This document shows positions 33,743-44,400 of a DNA stretch of 64,000 nt, piece by piece (position 1 is the stretch's first letter; the number at the start of each line of letters is the position of its first letter). Under the pieces are notes generated by a model. It was not told the origin of the DNA and did no database searches. It worked only from the letters and a program-made list of their open reading frames with translations. The stretch is from assembly GCA_026018925.1 (NCBI GenBank), contig JAKSZU010000005.1:20694779-20758778 (forward strand), read 5' to 3'. Made by a program: the position numbers and the translations under genes. This DNA comes from Tupaia tana. Lineage: Eukaryota; Chordata; Mammalia; Scandentia; Tupaiidae.

Positions 33743-34627
33743 AGTCATATAAATTCATTTAGAAGAAAGAAGTAGGGAGGAAAATTGTTTTAGTTCTCAC
33801 CCATTCCAAATCAATCAACACAACCTTATACAATAGAACAATAGTAATTTGCAGTCTCAAACAAGCTACCGGAGACTAACTGGAGTTTCAACGTCTTTCT
33901 GCTATACGACGCCTTAGTTTATGAATTAGCAGTGCTCCTTATTCAGTGTGAAATCTCTCTCTGAAACATTCACGTCTTCTTATTTGTCTCAACAGTGGCC
34001 TTTGTTTTTTCTGTGACTTGTCACTCCAAATTTTAGTCTTGAAAATGTCGATAAAATATGGCCAGTAAATGAGTAAACCAAACACGTTGGTTTTTAGCAA
34101 GAAAACGAGAAGGGAGTGCAGTTGTATTTTTAGAAACAAGTGTAGTAGAAGCCATGAAACCGAATGTGTTCCACAAGAAACTTATTTTTCCTGTTCAAAA
34201 TGTCATCAATATAATTTTGATGAAGTGTTCAATAATCTATCTTAGTTAGAAGACAATTATAATGATCATTAAGCATTATCTTAGTCAAGATAACAAAAAA
34301 CAAGAACCCCAACCATAACATTTCATTTTAAAATATTTTAATACCAAAATATGATGCTTATAAATCTGTTAAATGGCACTGATTTATAAGAACATAGTTT
34401 TTTTACCTTTACGAAATTACATAGATCAATGAATTTATACTTTTTATTAATATATATGGTTGGGAAATACAGAATTAAAAAATGAAAAGTCATTCCAGTG
34501 AGAATCAATAAAGAAATCAGATTACTATTCCAACCTTGTATTTCCTTTTAATATTATGTTTTATACATATACTTCTATGATATGAACTTCAGCCAAGTTC
34601 CCCAACTAATTTTAAAATAACTGGCAA
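33743..34627. other. AT-rich intergenic DNA
   Basis: No repeat or gene recognised. Confidence 0.35.
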
Positions 34628-34800
34628 TTGGGGTCAGCAGATGGCATGGTGGTCAGGGCACTGGACTTCCACATGGCTGACCACAGTTTGAGTCCTGGGC
34701 CTGGTGATTTGCTTTCTCGCTTTCTCTCTCTCTGTCTCTATGTCTTTCTCTGGTGAGTACGCATGCCCTATAGCAAATTAAAATAATAATAATAAATTAA
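34628..34800 (+). mobile_element. Type B SINE retaining a type A 3' end
   Basis: Head GGGTCAGCAGATGGCATGG, then GGTGATTTGCTTTCTCGC, CT tract, and GTACGCATGCCCTATAGCAA as in type A. It shows that type B is type A minus its middle. Confidence 0.85.
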
Positions 34801-35311
34801 CGTAAATTAATAATTCATTAAAAACAATAACTTCCACTAACTGTAGAACATGAATTATTGTTAAACTTTCTGCCAAAGGAAGTTTTCTTTGTGTGAGAAA
34901 CAGATGGTAAAGGCAAAAGTTACTTTCTTTTTCTTTTGTACTGAACATATTATAGCTATTGGAGACTAGTGTTTACATAGAGAAAAATAATAAGAAAACT
35001 CTTGAATTAAGGAGCAACCTTTGAGCTTCAGGTGATTTTAGGGAGCTGTTTTCTCATAAAGGCTTACCTATGATAAGGATACATTGTCTAAACATCCACC
35101 CATGGTTAATCGAGAATGCAGTTATTTTCCTTTGGATCAGAATGTAAGCAATATCGTACTCCTAAAGAAATCTATACTCTTAAAGAAAATACCAAAGCAA
35201 ATATTAAGAAATTTTTCTTAATACATTTAGATTGGTAAAAATTACATCAAGAATTAAAGAAAAATGTATGTATTGGTTCAACAAGATAATTTAGACATTT
35301 TTTCCCCCTCT
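34801..35311. other. AT-rich intergenic DNA
   Basis: No repeat or gene recognised. Confidence 0.35.
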
Positions 35312-35545
35312 AAGGTTTTTGCCATGGGGCATGTGCACTCACTAGAGAGACAGAGATAGGGAAAGTGAGAAAGTACCACCCAAGGAAGACGGCCATACCA
35401 TAGTCCCTTCTCCTCCATTCTCCTCTAGGGATCTTGGGCACATATGCACACATGTCCAGTGTGTTTCAAGCCACTGGATCTGGAACTTGAACCATGATTG
35501 CTATATGGGAGTCCAGCACCTTAACCACCATGTCACCTGATAATA
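35312..35545 (-). mobile_element. Type A SINE, older copy
   Basis: Complement GGGGCATGTGCACTCACTAG, CTTCTCCTCCATTCTCCTCT, GGGATCTTGGGCACATATGC. The head ends CACCATGTCACCTG. Confidence 0.8.
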
Positions 35546-35989
35546 CAGACTTTTAAAGGATCATTAGTTATTATTTAGTATATACTAGTTGTTTCTATCT
35601 ATTTATTGCTTTAACTAGGACAAGTTTACTATAAAGCTTTAAAGCTAGAATCAAAATCTTTGCTTTACTGTAAATATTACATGCCAACTTAGTTCGAGCT
35701 ATTCCAACCCCTGCCTCTTGTAGCCTTCAATTCTCCTTTGCTAAAGAAGATGACCCAAAGTAACCAACCATGTGACTAAAGAAAGAGGAAATTCGAGTTA
35801 ATGAGGAGACAGGAGCCCTCCTCGGGCACTGTCCCATTCTGCCTTTAGGCTTAGACGGGAGAGTGTCATTCCCTCCTCACTTGAGCAGAAGTGACATTCA
35901 AGAAAATTGATGATGGTTTTCTCTCAATTACAATGTAATGACTTCAAGTTGTTAGAGTTCTATGTGTCCTTCGCTTAGCACTTTGGACT
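35546..35989. other. Intergenic, nothing recognised
   Basis: No repeat or gene recognised. Confidence 0.35.
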
Positions 35990-36168
35990 TTATTTTCACA
36001 CATGGTTCCCTCATTTGATCTCTTCAACTGTCTTTTGCAATGGATGTGACTGCTCAATTCAGAGGAAACCCAAGCTCAGCAAGCTAAGCAGCGTGTCAAA
36101 AAAGAGCCCTGGCCAGGGCTCTGAGCATGTCATCAGATCCAACTCAGGTCTCTTTCCACTGCAGTGTA
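35990..36168 (-). mobile_element. MIR SINE
   Basis: The plus strand has the reverse complement of MIR: CCTCATTTGATCTCTTCAAC, TTCAGAGGAAACCCAAGCTC, then TCCAACTCAGGTCTCTTTCC. Confidence 0.65.
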
Positions 36169-37563
36169 TCTTCTAAGTCATTTTAAATTTTGAAATAGTG
36201 TTTTTTTTTTTTTTTTTTTAAATTTTGGGTTGATTTAAACATGCCATCACTGAATTAGATTATCTTCCATCCTTCTGCCCAGGAGTGGACAGCGGGAATT
36301 TTCTTTTACTTCCACTGTTTTGGGAAGGCTGTGATTCTAAGAATGGAAGTCCATCCCAAGTATTTCCTAGTACAAAACCCTGCAGTGTTGTTTTAAATAT
36401 ACCACCACACCACTATTTCTCATCTAACAATTTCTTCCTTCCAAAACACAGGAACTGAAATCCATGTTTCGTCTCCCCTTGCTAATCTCACAACCAGCTG
36501 TCAAACCTCTGAATCATGCCACTCAGAGTATTTTTAAGGAACTTGTTTGTGAGGCAAATGTGTTTCAAAATTGTTCTGTCATCTCAAATGTCTCCACAGC
36601 CCTAGTGCTTTCTGGGAACTTGAGTTCGAACCGACATAGGTTCTGACTTTATGTCACTAATGCTTCTTTACATTCATAACCCATGTGCCTTTTCCATTTC
36701 TGCTTTTTGTCCTTTTATTATGAAAATTATTGATTTTTTAAAAAATGATCACCTATAGTCCTGATATGATGCTTTTGGTCTGCCTCACACTCGAGAAGCA
36801 TTTTCATCCATTGCACTCATCTCTGCTCAGAGGCATTCCCTGGATGCTCCTCTTCAACCTGCAGTTTTAATCATTTTAGCATTTGCAAATTCCCAGACAT
36901 TCAAACCAGCATTATTCTTGCTTCAGGATGGAATCCAAATAAAGAAACGAATACCTTGAGATTAGATCACATGAATATGTTTGAGAAGGAGAGAAATGTT
37001 ACATTTGTCAGCACTATTAACTACAAAAGGGTGGCCATAAGGATCATTTCCAGGCTGTCAGTCTGCACTATGTGCACAGTATTGAAGGCCGATGTCCAAT
37101 TATCTCCAACCAGACTTGGATCAGTATGACTGGGGAGAACCACAAATGCCTGAAATGCACCAGGAATCTGATTATAGTCAAAAGAGAATCGATGCCAAGC
37201 CTCCACGGATCCACAAAAGCCTGTCCAAGTTGGCAGTTCACCTTACATTTTTCTGCACAGGATAAACCTTTGGCTCTCCGGAGTGTCCGATCTGACCTGT
37301 AGATGAGAAATGTAATCAGTCATTCCTTATTTATGTTAGTTTTGTGTACTAGCTATATTGTTCTGTTTCTCTGTGATGCCAGACACAATTGCCCTCTATT
37401 CCATGCTTTGATTACAGTGACAGCTTTGGGCTTGTATCAGTCAACCTGAAAATTGCTCTTTGCTTACCTAGCTCATATAATTGATATAGACTGATACATT
37501 TTACATATGGTATTTTCTTTTCTGTTTTCCCACCCAATGTGTCCTTTAAAAAAATGAGTCATT
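36169..37563. other. Intergenic, mostly single-copy
   Basis: A 19-T run lies at about 36201-36219. From 36970 to 37310 both strands have short open frames (61 codons minus, 76 codons plus), but neither reads as a known protein. Confidence 0.35.
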
Positions 37564-37815
37564 GGGACCAGCAAGTGGTATGGTAGTTAAAGCCCTGGAC
37601 TCCCACATGGCCAAGCATGGTTCAAGTCCTGGACCCAGTGACTTGAAGCTCATACTGGGCATGTGTTTGTACACAAGCTCAAAAATCCCAGGAGGAGAAT
37701 GGAGCAGAAGGGATTGGGGCATGGGCATTCCCCCCAGGGAATGATGTCTCACTTTCCCTCTCACTGTTTCTCCAGCAAGCACGCTCACCCTATGACAAAA
37801 CCCTAACGATAAATA
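37564..37815 (+). mobile_element. Type A SINE with TSD
   Basis: Head GGGACCAGCAAGTGGTATGG, box B GGTTCAAGTCC. TSD AAATGAGTCAT is repeated at about 37552-37562 and 37818-37828. Confidence 0.88.
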
Positions 37816-37827
37816 AAAATGAGTCAT

Positions 37828-39164
37828 CGTCTCATCCTAACTAAATTATTATTTTTAAACAGGAAAAGTGTTGGCCAATAATAATCCTAGAGAGAACTAC
37901 TGGACACATTCTCAAGAAAGGGTCATGAGTCGGCTTCAGAAATGGCAACTGAAGCCCAAAAGTGTGGCTTGTTGAGGGCATTCCTGGGCACAGTAGCTTA
38001 GTTGCCTCTCTTTTCCAGTTCCAGTACTGGGTTTTCACTTGTTACATTTTCTCAATTTCTTCTCAGAAGTTTATATGTACTAGTTTGGAGCTAAGTGGTC
38101 TTATTAATGGAAAATGCATTACAGAGGCCAATCACCACCTGTGTATCCATTCATGTTCTTTTCCCTAAATCAACAGAGTGACATATAATAAGAATTCATA
38201 CAGCAATTAATTGGAAAAGTCCATTTTTTCCTTAAATGTTATTATGTTTTTATGGATTACATCACTCATTTTCTAAATGAAGTAGCGAAAATATAGAGCC
38301 CAGATTGCAGATGGCCCTTTGATACAGAGTTACTCCTCTCTTTTTGTACAACACACATCCCTTCAATTTTAGGCCGCCATGAATATTAGAAAATACTCAG
38401 ATTTTTAGGGGAAAACTTGAAGAATATACCTGCATTCCAAATCAGAAATTCAAAGTTTGACATCCAGGTAGCTTACTTTTGAATAAACTTAAATGGGAGA
38501 TTTTACCTGAAAAGGGAAGAGAGTTTAAGTGGATTTAATTTGCCTTCATGGAAGGCATACAGCAGTCACCAAAAACTCCAACATCTAGAAAGTTTAAGAA
38601 TGTAATTTATAGAAAGAAGCAGAAATGGCAATGAAGAGAAAGATATGTCCCTGTCTGAGGCTGGTTGTCTACTGAGCTCTCACAAACTGTGTCACACGGG
38701 AATGCTGACCCAGGGTCCTGATGTCCTGCTTTTTCTTAAGAGAAGACAGGGATCCAGGTTTTACTCACAGTAATATAATTTTTACTACATACAGGTTTTT
38801 GAAAGTCTATAGAGCCCTATGTCCAGTGGATTTAAAATCTTTATAAGCACAGAAAAGATATTTTAATGTTCCCCTTGCTGTCCTTATTTTCACAATTTTT
38901 ATTTAGAACTTGTTATTCTTGTAGGTTTTCTGTCTCTACTCACCTCTTCACAATGCTGGAAGATTCTGTATCTAAGAAATGAATGACCTATATACTAAAA
39001 TTGAGAGGAAAATTACTTGTTAATTCTTTCAGAGACAGGATCGAAGGTCAGTTCATAGGATATAGTCATGAGAATTTGATTTTTTATTTCAAAATTGGAC
39101 TCCCCATCCTCCTCCTAAGAGGTTAGCTCTCTTGCTCAGGTAGAATAAAGCATTAGGTCAGTAT
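37828..39164. other. Intergenic, mostly single-copy
   Basis: About 1.3 kb without SINEs. No gene or named repeat recognised. Confidence 0.35.
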
Positions 39165-39845
39165 ATTATTCTATTTTAGTGTTGCTAAGCAAAAATTCTT
39201 TTTTTTTTTTTTTTTTGAGAGATTTTTGCTATAGGGCGCATGCGCTCGCCAGACAGACAGAGAGAGACATTAGAGACAGAAAGCAAGAAATCACCCCCCG
39301 GGGGGATGGTCACGCCGCAATCCCTTCTCCTTCATTCTCCTCTCGGGATCTTGGGCATGTACGCACACGCGCCCGGCGTGAGTTTTAAGCCACCGGGTCC
39401 GGGACGTGAACCTTAAGCAAAACTTCTTGAGAGACTGGGAGATTTAGAAAGAATAGTGGCTTATTTGGTTCATAAATCTGGTGGCTAAAAAGTCCAAAAC
39501 ATGGGCCCGGCTTTCAGGCAGACTTCTGATGCTATGTGACAACATAGTTTGGAGAAGCAGACAGATCTGCATGCATGTGCAAAGAGAGAGAGATAGAAAA
39601 GAAGAGGAAAGAGGAAAGAAACTTATACACTTCCTTGATTTATCCCTCCCATGCTTTCAGCTGACTGGATGGCCCTGGCCCATACTGAATGCAGGTTTTT
39701 TTCTCTCAGTCCACTGTCGCACATGCTGATCTTGTCTGGCAAGGTCAAGATTGCCAAAGGTCTTACCACTTCCCAATGCCGTTAGGGATCAAATGACAAC
39801 AAATGAACCCTTCAGGACAATCCATTATCTAAACCATAGCAGTTA
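39165..39845 (-). mobile_element. MaLR LTR (MST/MLT1-like) with nested SINE
   Basis: Reverse complement of a MaLR LTR: GAGAGACTGGGAGATTTAG, GTGGCTTATTTGGTTCATAA, GCTGATCTTGTCTGGCAAGG, CTTACCACTTCCCAATGCC and TCTAAACCATAGC. A SINE splits off the first ~35 bp (39165-39199). Confidence 0.7.
39200..39412 (-). mobile_element. 5'-truncated type A SINE, GCG subgroup, with TSD
   Basis: Ends abruptly after GGGTCCGGGACGTGAACC (complement), within box B, so the A box and most of the head are missing. Flanked by TAAGCAAAAATTCTT at 39185-39199 and TAAGCAAAACTTCTT at 39413-39427. The duplication proves truncation at insertion. Confidence 0.85.
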
Positions 39846-39956
39846 GTAAGAGATGAACAAAGCACAAGCAGACTTTTTTTCAAAAGAATTTTATTGTTTT
39901 GAGAGCAAGAACATTTCCTCCCTGGAAGGCCTGTTGCTTAAACTCTTCAATTCTTG

Positions 39957-40212
39957 GGACCAGCAGTTGGCATAATGGCTATGTCGCTGGACTCCCATGT
40001 AGCCGACCGCAGTTCGAGTCCCGGATCTGGTGGCTTAAAACTCATGCCGGGCACGTGTGCGTGCGTGCCCAGGATCCTGAGAGGAGAACGGAGGAGAAGG
40101 GATTGCGGCATGGCCATCCCCTCTGGGAGGTGATTTCTCGCTTTCTGTCTCTCTCTGTCTGTCTGGTGAGCACATGTGCCCTATAGCAAAAACCTCTCCA
40201 AAAAAAAAAAAC
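39957..40212 (+). mobile_element. Young type A SINE with 14-bp TSD
   Basis: TSD CTCTTCAATTCTTG at 39943-39956 and 40213-40226, both perfect. GAG-type box B (AGTTCGAGTCC). CT tract one CTCT repeat shorter than its sisters. Confidence 0.93.
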
Positions 40213-40226
40213 CTCTTCAATTCTTG

Positions 40227-41648
40227 ACTAAGTCTAGAAAGGAGGCTTTTTGCCTGTCTTAGACTCCCTTTTACCACTTTCTTCCCAAAGCCTGTCCTGC
40301 TGCTCAAATGTCCTTAACATAAGAATAGACCCAACAGTTTTCTCTTTACACTCAGAGCCCCCCAAATGAGGCTGGCTCTACTATACATACAAGCATATGT
40401 CATTCTAAATTATGTCCCCATGTAACCTGGAGCACTTGAAGGTGGGAGCTCTCCCTGAAAAGAGAAATAAAAGAATCTTGTTTAAATAACCTCTATCTCC
40501 AGATGATTTAAAATACTTTGACAGATCTATATTTTTATTTAAAAAATGAATCAAAAATAATTCAATCAGAAAAGCAACATCTGTTACTAATCAATAGTCT
40601 TGCAAGAAAATTAAAATGGTCTTTTTCTCTCCCCTGAAATCTACTGATAATTTTTTTTAATCCTATGCTATTCATTGAGATCAGATGCACTAACTCTGCA
40701 TCAGATCTTGGGATTACATAAATAATAAGGTCCTCGAGGCTGATGGCATGGGTACACGGGAATGTGTAACAATATAATCAGGAGAAAAATCTATATTTAA
40801 TATAAAGCATTCTAACACTGTAAAGTAAGAAGAATTTTAAGCCCTTTTGTTCTCTAAGGCCAGGTTGTTCTCTAACCAATGTTTTTTCGTGTCTTAAATC
40901 TTGTGCCATTTTATCTGGGATGATGTCTTATTTTCTTTGTTTATGACTTTGGAAATTATTATAACAAGACATGTGTAAAGGCAACTGAGCAAATACAAAT
41001 GGATAAAACAGCATTTACTTCCCAAAGTGTAAAAGGGGCCAGTAATTTTTTTAACTTGACAATCTCTTAATCTTTTCTAGTGAGCTCAGTGATGATTTTT
41101 CATGTTTCGAAACCTGTCACAGCGTTCATTTGTGACTGTTTTTATTGCTGGGATTAGTTGAGGTCTATCAATTCTAAAACTCCAGCTCAGCCCAATGAAT
41201 GTCAGCTTTAATCACCAAATGCCGAACAATGCAAGAATTCCAGTGTGCGTACCTTTGTAGTTATGATTACATTTTAAAACGGCACTGTGGTTCATGGACT
41301 GACCTAAGCCAGCAAAAATTCAAAATACAGGAGGTCCCTGAATAGGGGCTGTGCCTTTTGTCCTTTCTGAAACCTTTAGCTATATTGTTCACCAGCCCCT
41401 AAATTTCAAATAGAGAGCAGTGGCATTAAAGTTATCCAAGTTGTTGTGATTAATACGTGCATCAAGACCACCTGCCTGCCCTTGGCTTGTCTAGTTATGG
41501 AAGTGTGTAGACGGGAACCTCACTGTGGAAACCTGGCTTATTGCTGACATTTGATTTACATATTTACATCAGGTTTGTATGTCTGATACTACAACTGGAT
41601 TTACACATGTCTCCTGGCATTTCAAGGAGGTCATCTGGTCAAGATTTA
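40227..41648. other. Intergenic, mostly single-copy
   Basis: About 1.4 kb without SINEs. The part from 41090 to 41440 is balanced in composition and could be conserved non-coding DNA, but I cannot test this. Confidence 0.35.
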
Positions 41649-41772
41649 GAACTTCAAGAAGTTCATGAAAAATGTGCTTATGAAAAAAAACACTATGCAC
41701 GGCTTTCAAAATGTTTTGCACCAAAGTAAGCTTGTACTTAAATTTCTGTATAAACTTTTTGAAGTTCCCTTG
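41649..41772. mobile_element. Mariner-like MITE
   Basis: Left end GAACTTCAAGAAGTTCATGA, interior CACTATGCACGGCTTTCAAA and TTTGCACCAAAGTAAGC, right end ACTTTTTGAAGTTCCC. It is one of the most complete copies. Confidence 0.75.
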
Positions 41773-42024
41773 TGTGTCCGGTGTCTTTGATACTTACCTT
41801 TAGACAATATCAAGGAGTGATGGAGTCTGATCTGCTCTACTTGGGAGGTTAATTGGGAATTTAACTGATTGCTTTAGGCCAAGGGAAGCTCCTGCCACCC
41901 AGCATGCTCAGGCAGCATAGGGGGCTCCACACGACTAGAAGGCGGTGCTGGTTTCTCATGTAGTGGCTCCTGAGTTACTTGTTAAGCTTTTGTTTTTAAA
42001 AAAAGTAATTTATTTCTTTTCTTT

Positions 42025-42294
42025 TCTTTTTTTTTATTTTTGGAGAGGTTTTTGCCATAGGGCACATGCGTTCGCCAGACAGACAGAGAGAGGCAGAGAG
42101 ACAGAAAGTGAGAAATCACCCCCCAGGGAGGATGGCCACACTGCAATCCCTTCTCCTCCATTCTCCTCTTGGGATCTTGGGCACGCACGCACACGTGCCC
42201 GGCGTGAGTTTTAAGCCACCGGGTCCGGGACTCGAACCGCAGTCAACTACATGGGAGTCCAGCAACATAGCCATTACGCTAACTGCTGGTCCCT
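42025..42294 (-). mobile_element. Young type A SINE
   Basis: Complement retains TTGCCATAGGGCACATGCG, GGGCACGCACGCACACGTGC and GGTCCGGGACTCGAACCGC, so it is GAG-type with many intact CpGs. It directly abuts a type C SINE. Confidence 0.9.
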
Positions 42295-42515
42295 TTATTT
42301 ATTTTCTGAAAGAGAGAAAGAGTGAGAGATGCCCTCGACAAGGTCTTCATGCTATGATTCACTCCCCATGCCTGCAGTCAGCCGGACTCACAGGTGTGTT
42401 TGATGCTTGCTGGGCACAGAAAGCTAGAGCCTTCCCAGACAGCCTTCAGCAGCATCTCCTCTCCTTGCACTGCTACCGCCCAGGCCACTGTGGCAGGGCT
42501 CTCACCTATTGAGCT
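42295..42515 (-). mobile_element. Type C SINE
   Basis: Complement TTTATTTATTTTCTGAAAGA, CGACAAGGTCTTCATGCTAT and GATTCACTCCCCATGCC, with the head at the right, strongly diverged. Confidence 0.6.
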
Positions 42516-42661
42516 TCTGAAGCACATGCATACCCACCTCAGTCGTAGTGAGTGTGCTTCAGTGGTCTGAGATAGGGTCAGGGCATTGTTTATTAAGTTT
42601 CCGTGATAATTTTATATCTTTCTTTCTTTTCTGTCTTTTTTCTACTTTTCTTTCTTTTCTT

Positions 42662-42704
42662 TCCTTCTTCTTCTTCTTCTTCTTCTTCTTCTTCTTCTTC
42701 TTCT

Positions 42705-42737
<33 letters not shown>

Positions 42738-42970
42738 CCAAACCATGCTTTTGTTCTTCAGAGGGAGACAGAGACAGGAGAGGAGAAAGCATTCCCCATG
42801 GAAAATGGGCATGTTGAATTCTTTCTCCACCATTGCTCCCTCTTTTCAGAATTTTGGGCATGCATACCCATGAGCCTGCTGTGTCTTTCAAACTGCCCAT
42901 TATGAGACTCAATCAGGTGGTTGACCAAGTGGGATTCAGCTCCCTTTACCACCAGGCCATGGGGTGGCCC
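42662..42970 (-). mobile_element. Type A SINE with TTC/T tail expansion
   Basis: Body at about 42738-42970 (complement GAGGGAGACAGAGACAGG, GAATTTTGGGCATGCATACC). Its A-rich tail has become (GAA)n plus a 30-A run on the sense strand. Confidence 0.75.
42665..42737. repeat. (TTC)n followed by T30
   Basis: About 14 TTC units (42665-42707) run into about 30 T. The translated poly-lysine and poly-phenylalanine frames over it are meaningless. Confidence 0.95.
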
Positions 42971-43129
42971 ACCTTAGGATTTTTTAAACTAGGTTCTCAG
43001 TGTATAAATTAATAATGGTTAGATAAGAACTTTGAAATTTATGGTATGAAACTCAAGAATTTCATTCAAAAGAGAATTTTAAGAGATGTGCCTCCAAGTT
43101 AGTTAAGTAATTGTAGTTTTCAACTTTTT

Positions 43130-43187
43130 TTTTTTTTGAGAGAGATTTTGCTATAGGACACAAGACAAAGAAAAGAAAGCAAGAAAT

Positions 43188-43226
<39 letters not shown>

Positions 43227-43293
43227 CCTGAGGATAGCTATGAAACAATCCCTTCTCCTCCATTCTCCTCTCAGGAATTTGGGCACACATGCA
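43130..43293 (-). mobile_element. Type A SINE, tail half (split by LTR)
   Basis: Complement TTTTGCTATAGGACACAAG, a (CA)n expansion at 43190-43225, CTTCTCCTCCATTCTCCTCT and GGGCACACATGCA. The body stops where the LTR-like insertion begins. Confidence 0.8.
43190..43225. repeat. (AC)n microsatellite
   Basis: About 18 units replacing part of the SINE around its C/G palindrome. Confidence 0.95.
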
Positions 43294-43378
43294 TGTCCCG
43301 ACCCACAGGACAGTCAAACAGGTTTCCTGAGGGAAGGAGTTAGAAACGGGACAAACGGCGCAGTGGTACAACACAAAG

Positions 43379-43580
43379 ATGACGTGGTGTTACAACTCTA
43401 CAGGGTCATCCGTTTACTGAGGGCAGCACGGAGACGACGCAGTGTCACAACTCTTCAGGGTCGTCCAGAGACGACGTGGTGTCACAGCTCTTCAGGGTTG
43501 TCCGGAGATGACGCAGTGTCACAATTCTTCAGGGTCGTCTGGAAAGGATGCGGTGTCACAACTCTTCGGGGTTGTCTTGC
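43379..43580 (+). repeat. 37-bp tandem repeats inside the LTR
   Basis: Units start at 43433, 43470 and 43507 (37 bp each, a few mismatches), with a diverged unit at 43544 and an older, longer first unit at 43379-43432. Core words are TGTCACAACTCTTCAGGG and GACGACGCAG. Position in the 5' half of the element suits duplicated U3 enhancers. Confidence 0.85.
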
Positions 43581-43835
43581 GATTGTGGGCCAGGGATCGT
43601 GGTTACTTACACGTTGGTGGGCGGTGATTGGTTAAATGAAGGATTGCAAAAGGTGGGTTATGACTGGTTGCTTTTGTGAACCAATGATGAGGTGACGGAT
43701 ATGCAAATCTGAGGGATTCTAAGCTCACCGATTTGCTATGGGAAGTGGCCAATCAGAATATGGTTTTGAAGGTGAGGTTTTGAAGGGGAGCCAATCATGG
43801 CCTTTGTCATTGTGTAATTGTTTGCTCTCTGAGAA

Positions 43836-43854
43836 ACCAGCGATATTCGCTGGT
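43836..43854. repeat. Perfect 8-bp inverted repeat near the LTR 3' end
   Basis: ACCAGCGA, TAT loop, TCGCTGGT, 15 bp before the LTR end. A second hairpin, TGTCC/GGACA, starts the element (43294-43312). Confidence 0.8.
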
Positions 43855-43869
43855 GCGCAGCCTCCCACA

Positions 43870-43915
43870 CATGCATATGTACCCAGCATGAATTTTTAAG
43901 CCACCACATTCCAAT
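43870..43915 (-). mobile_element. Type A SINE, head-side remainder (split by LTR)
   Basis: Continues the SINE at 43130-43293: CATGCATATGTACCCAGC, then TTTTTAAGCCACCACATTC. The tRNA-like head beyond is not recognisable. Confidence 0.7.
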
Positions 43916-44132
43916 GAGTTTTTTGGTAGGATTAAAGGTTACTCAGAAAACCCGACTCACCCATCTGCCTTACCACAGGAAAAAAAAAAATCACAAACCA
44001 TGACTTTAGAATGTTTGTGAAATAGGCCCTGCCATTATTGTGATACCAGATATTACAGTTAAATTCTAGAATATTTTGTTAACTTCTTGAGCTGTGAGTA
44101 GAAGAATTTGGAGGGGCTAATGAAAAGGTAGA

Positions 44133-44400
44133 ACAAGGGCCTGCTCTAAAGTCTAGTAGTTAAGGGAGTTAGATTTCACATGGCTGACTGTTGGTTTGAA
44201 TCCTGGTCCTGGCACTTTGAAAAACACACCGAATATGTCTGCATTGGTGCCCCAGATCCCAGGATGATGAGAAATGGAGATAGGATTGCAGTGTTACTCT
44301 GCCCCATTGAAGGATGCTTTCTCCTTCTCCCTCTTGCCTATCTCTCTCTGGCAAGAGCCAGTCTCTTGACAATTAAAACACACACACACACCAAAACAAA
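44133..44400 (+). mobile_element. Old type A-related SINE (CTTGACAATTAAA end)
   Basis: Head GCCTGCTCTAAAGTCTAGTAG, box-B-like GGTTTGAATCC, CAGATCCCAGGATGATGAG and a 3' end CTCTTGACAATTAAAACAC. Sister to the copy at 26528. Confidence 0.75.

Larger units (their letters stand above)
43294..43869 (+). mobile_element. Solo LTR-like insertion, 576 bp, 6-bp TSD
   Basis: Begins TGTCCCGACC, ends CCTCCCACA, and is flanked by CATGCA at 43288-43293 and 43870-43875. Deleting the element and one CATGCA restores a continuous SINE. The TG...CA ends and 6-bp duplication are typical of a retroviral LTR. It is less AT-rich than its surroundings and holds 37-bp tandem repeats (43379-43580), CCAAT boxes at 43681, 43749 and 43791 (and one on the minus strand at 43627), and an ATGCAAAT octamer at 43701. 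No AATAAA is present on either strand. Plus orientation is inferred from repeats preceding the CCAAT boxes. The ERV class is not assigned, and a non-LTR insertion is not excluded because the flanking word can be read with other boundaries. Confidence 0.65.

Noticed and set aside
42548-42912. Open frames of 89-117 codons on both strands at 42.6-42.9 kb
   Set aside because: They consist of the (TTC)n/T30 microsatellite and a SINE, giving runs of Lys, Arg, Ser or Phe.
43379-43580. Regularly spaced repeats resembling a CRISPR array
   Set aside because: The 37-bp units are directly adjacent without spacers, inside an LTR in mammalian DNA.
43240-43635. 131-codon open frame
   Set aside because: It runs from a SINE into the 37-bp tandem repeats of the LTR. 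Because 37 is not a multiple of three, the repeats are read in shifting frames and show no protein-like periodicity.
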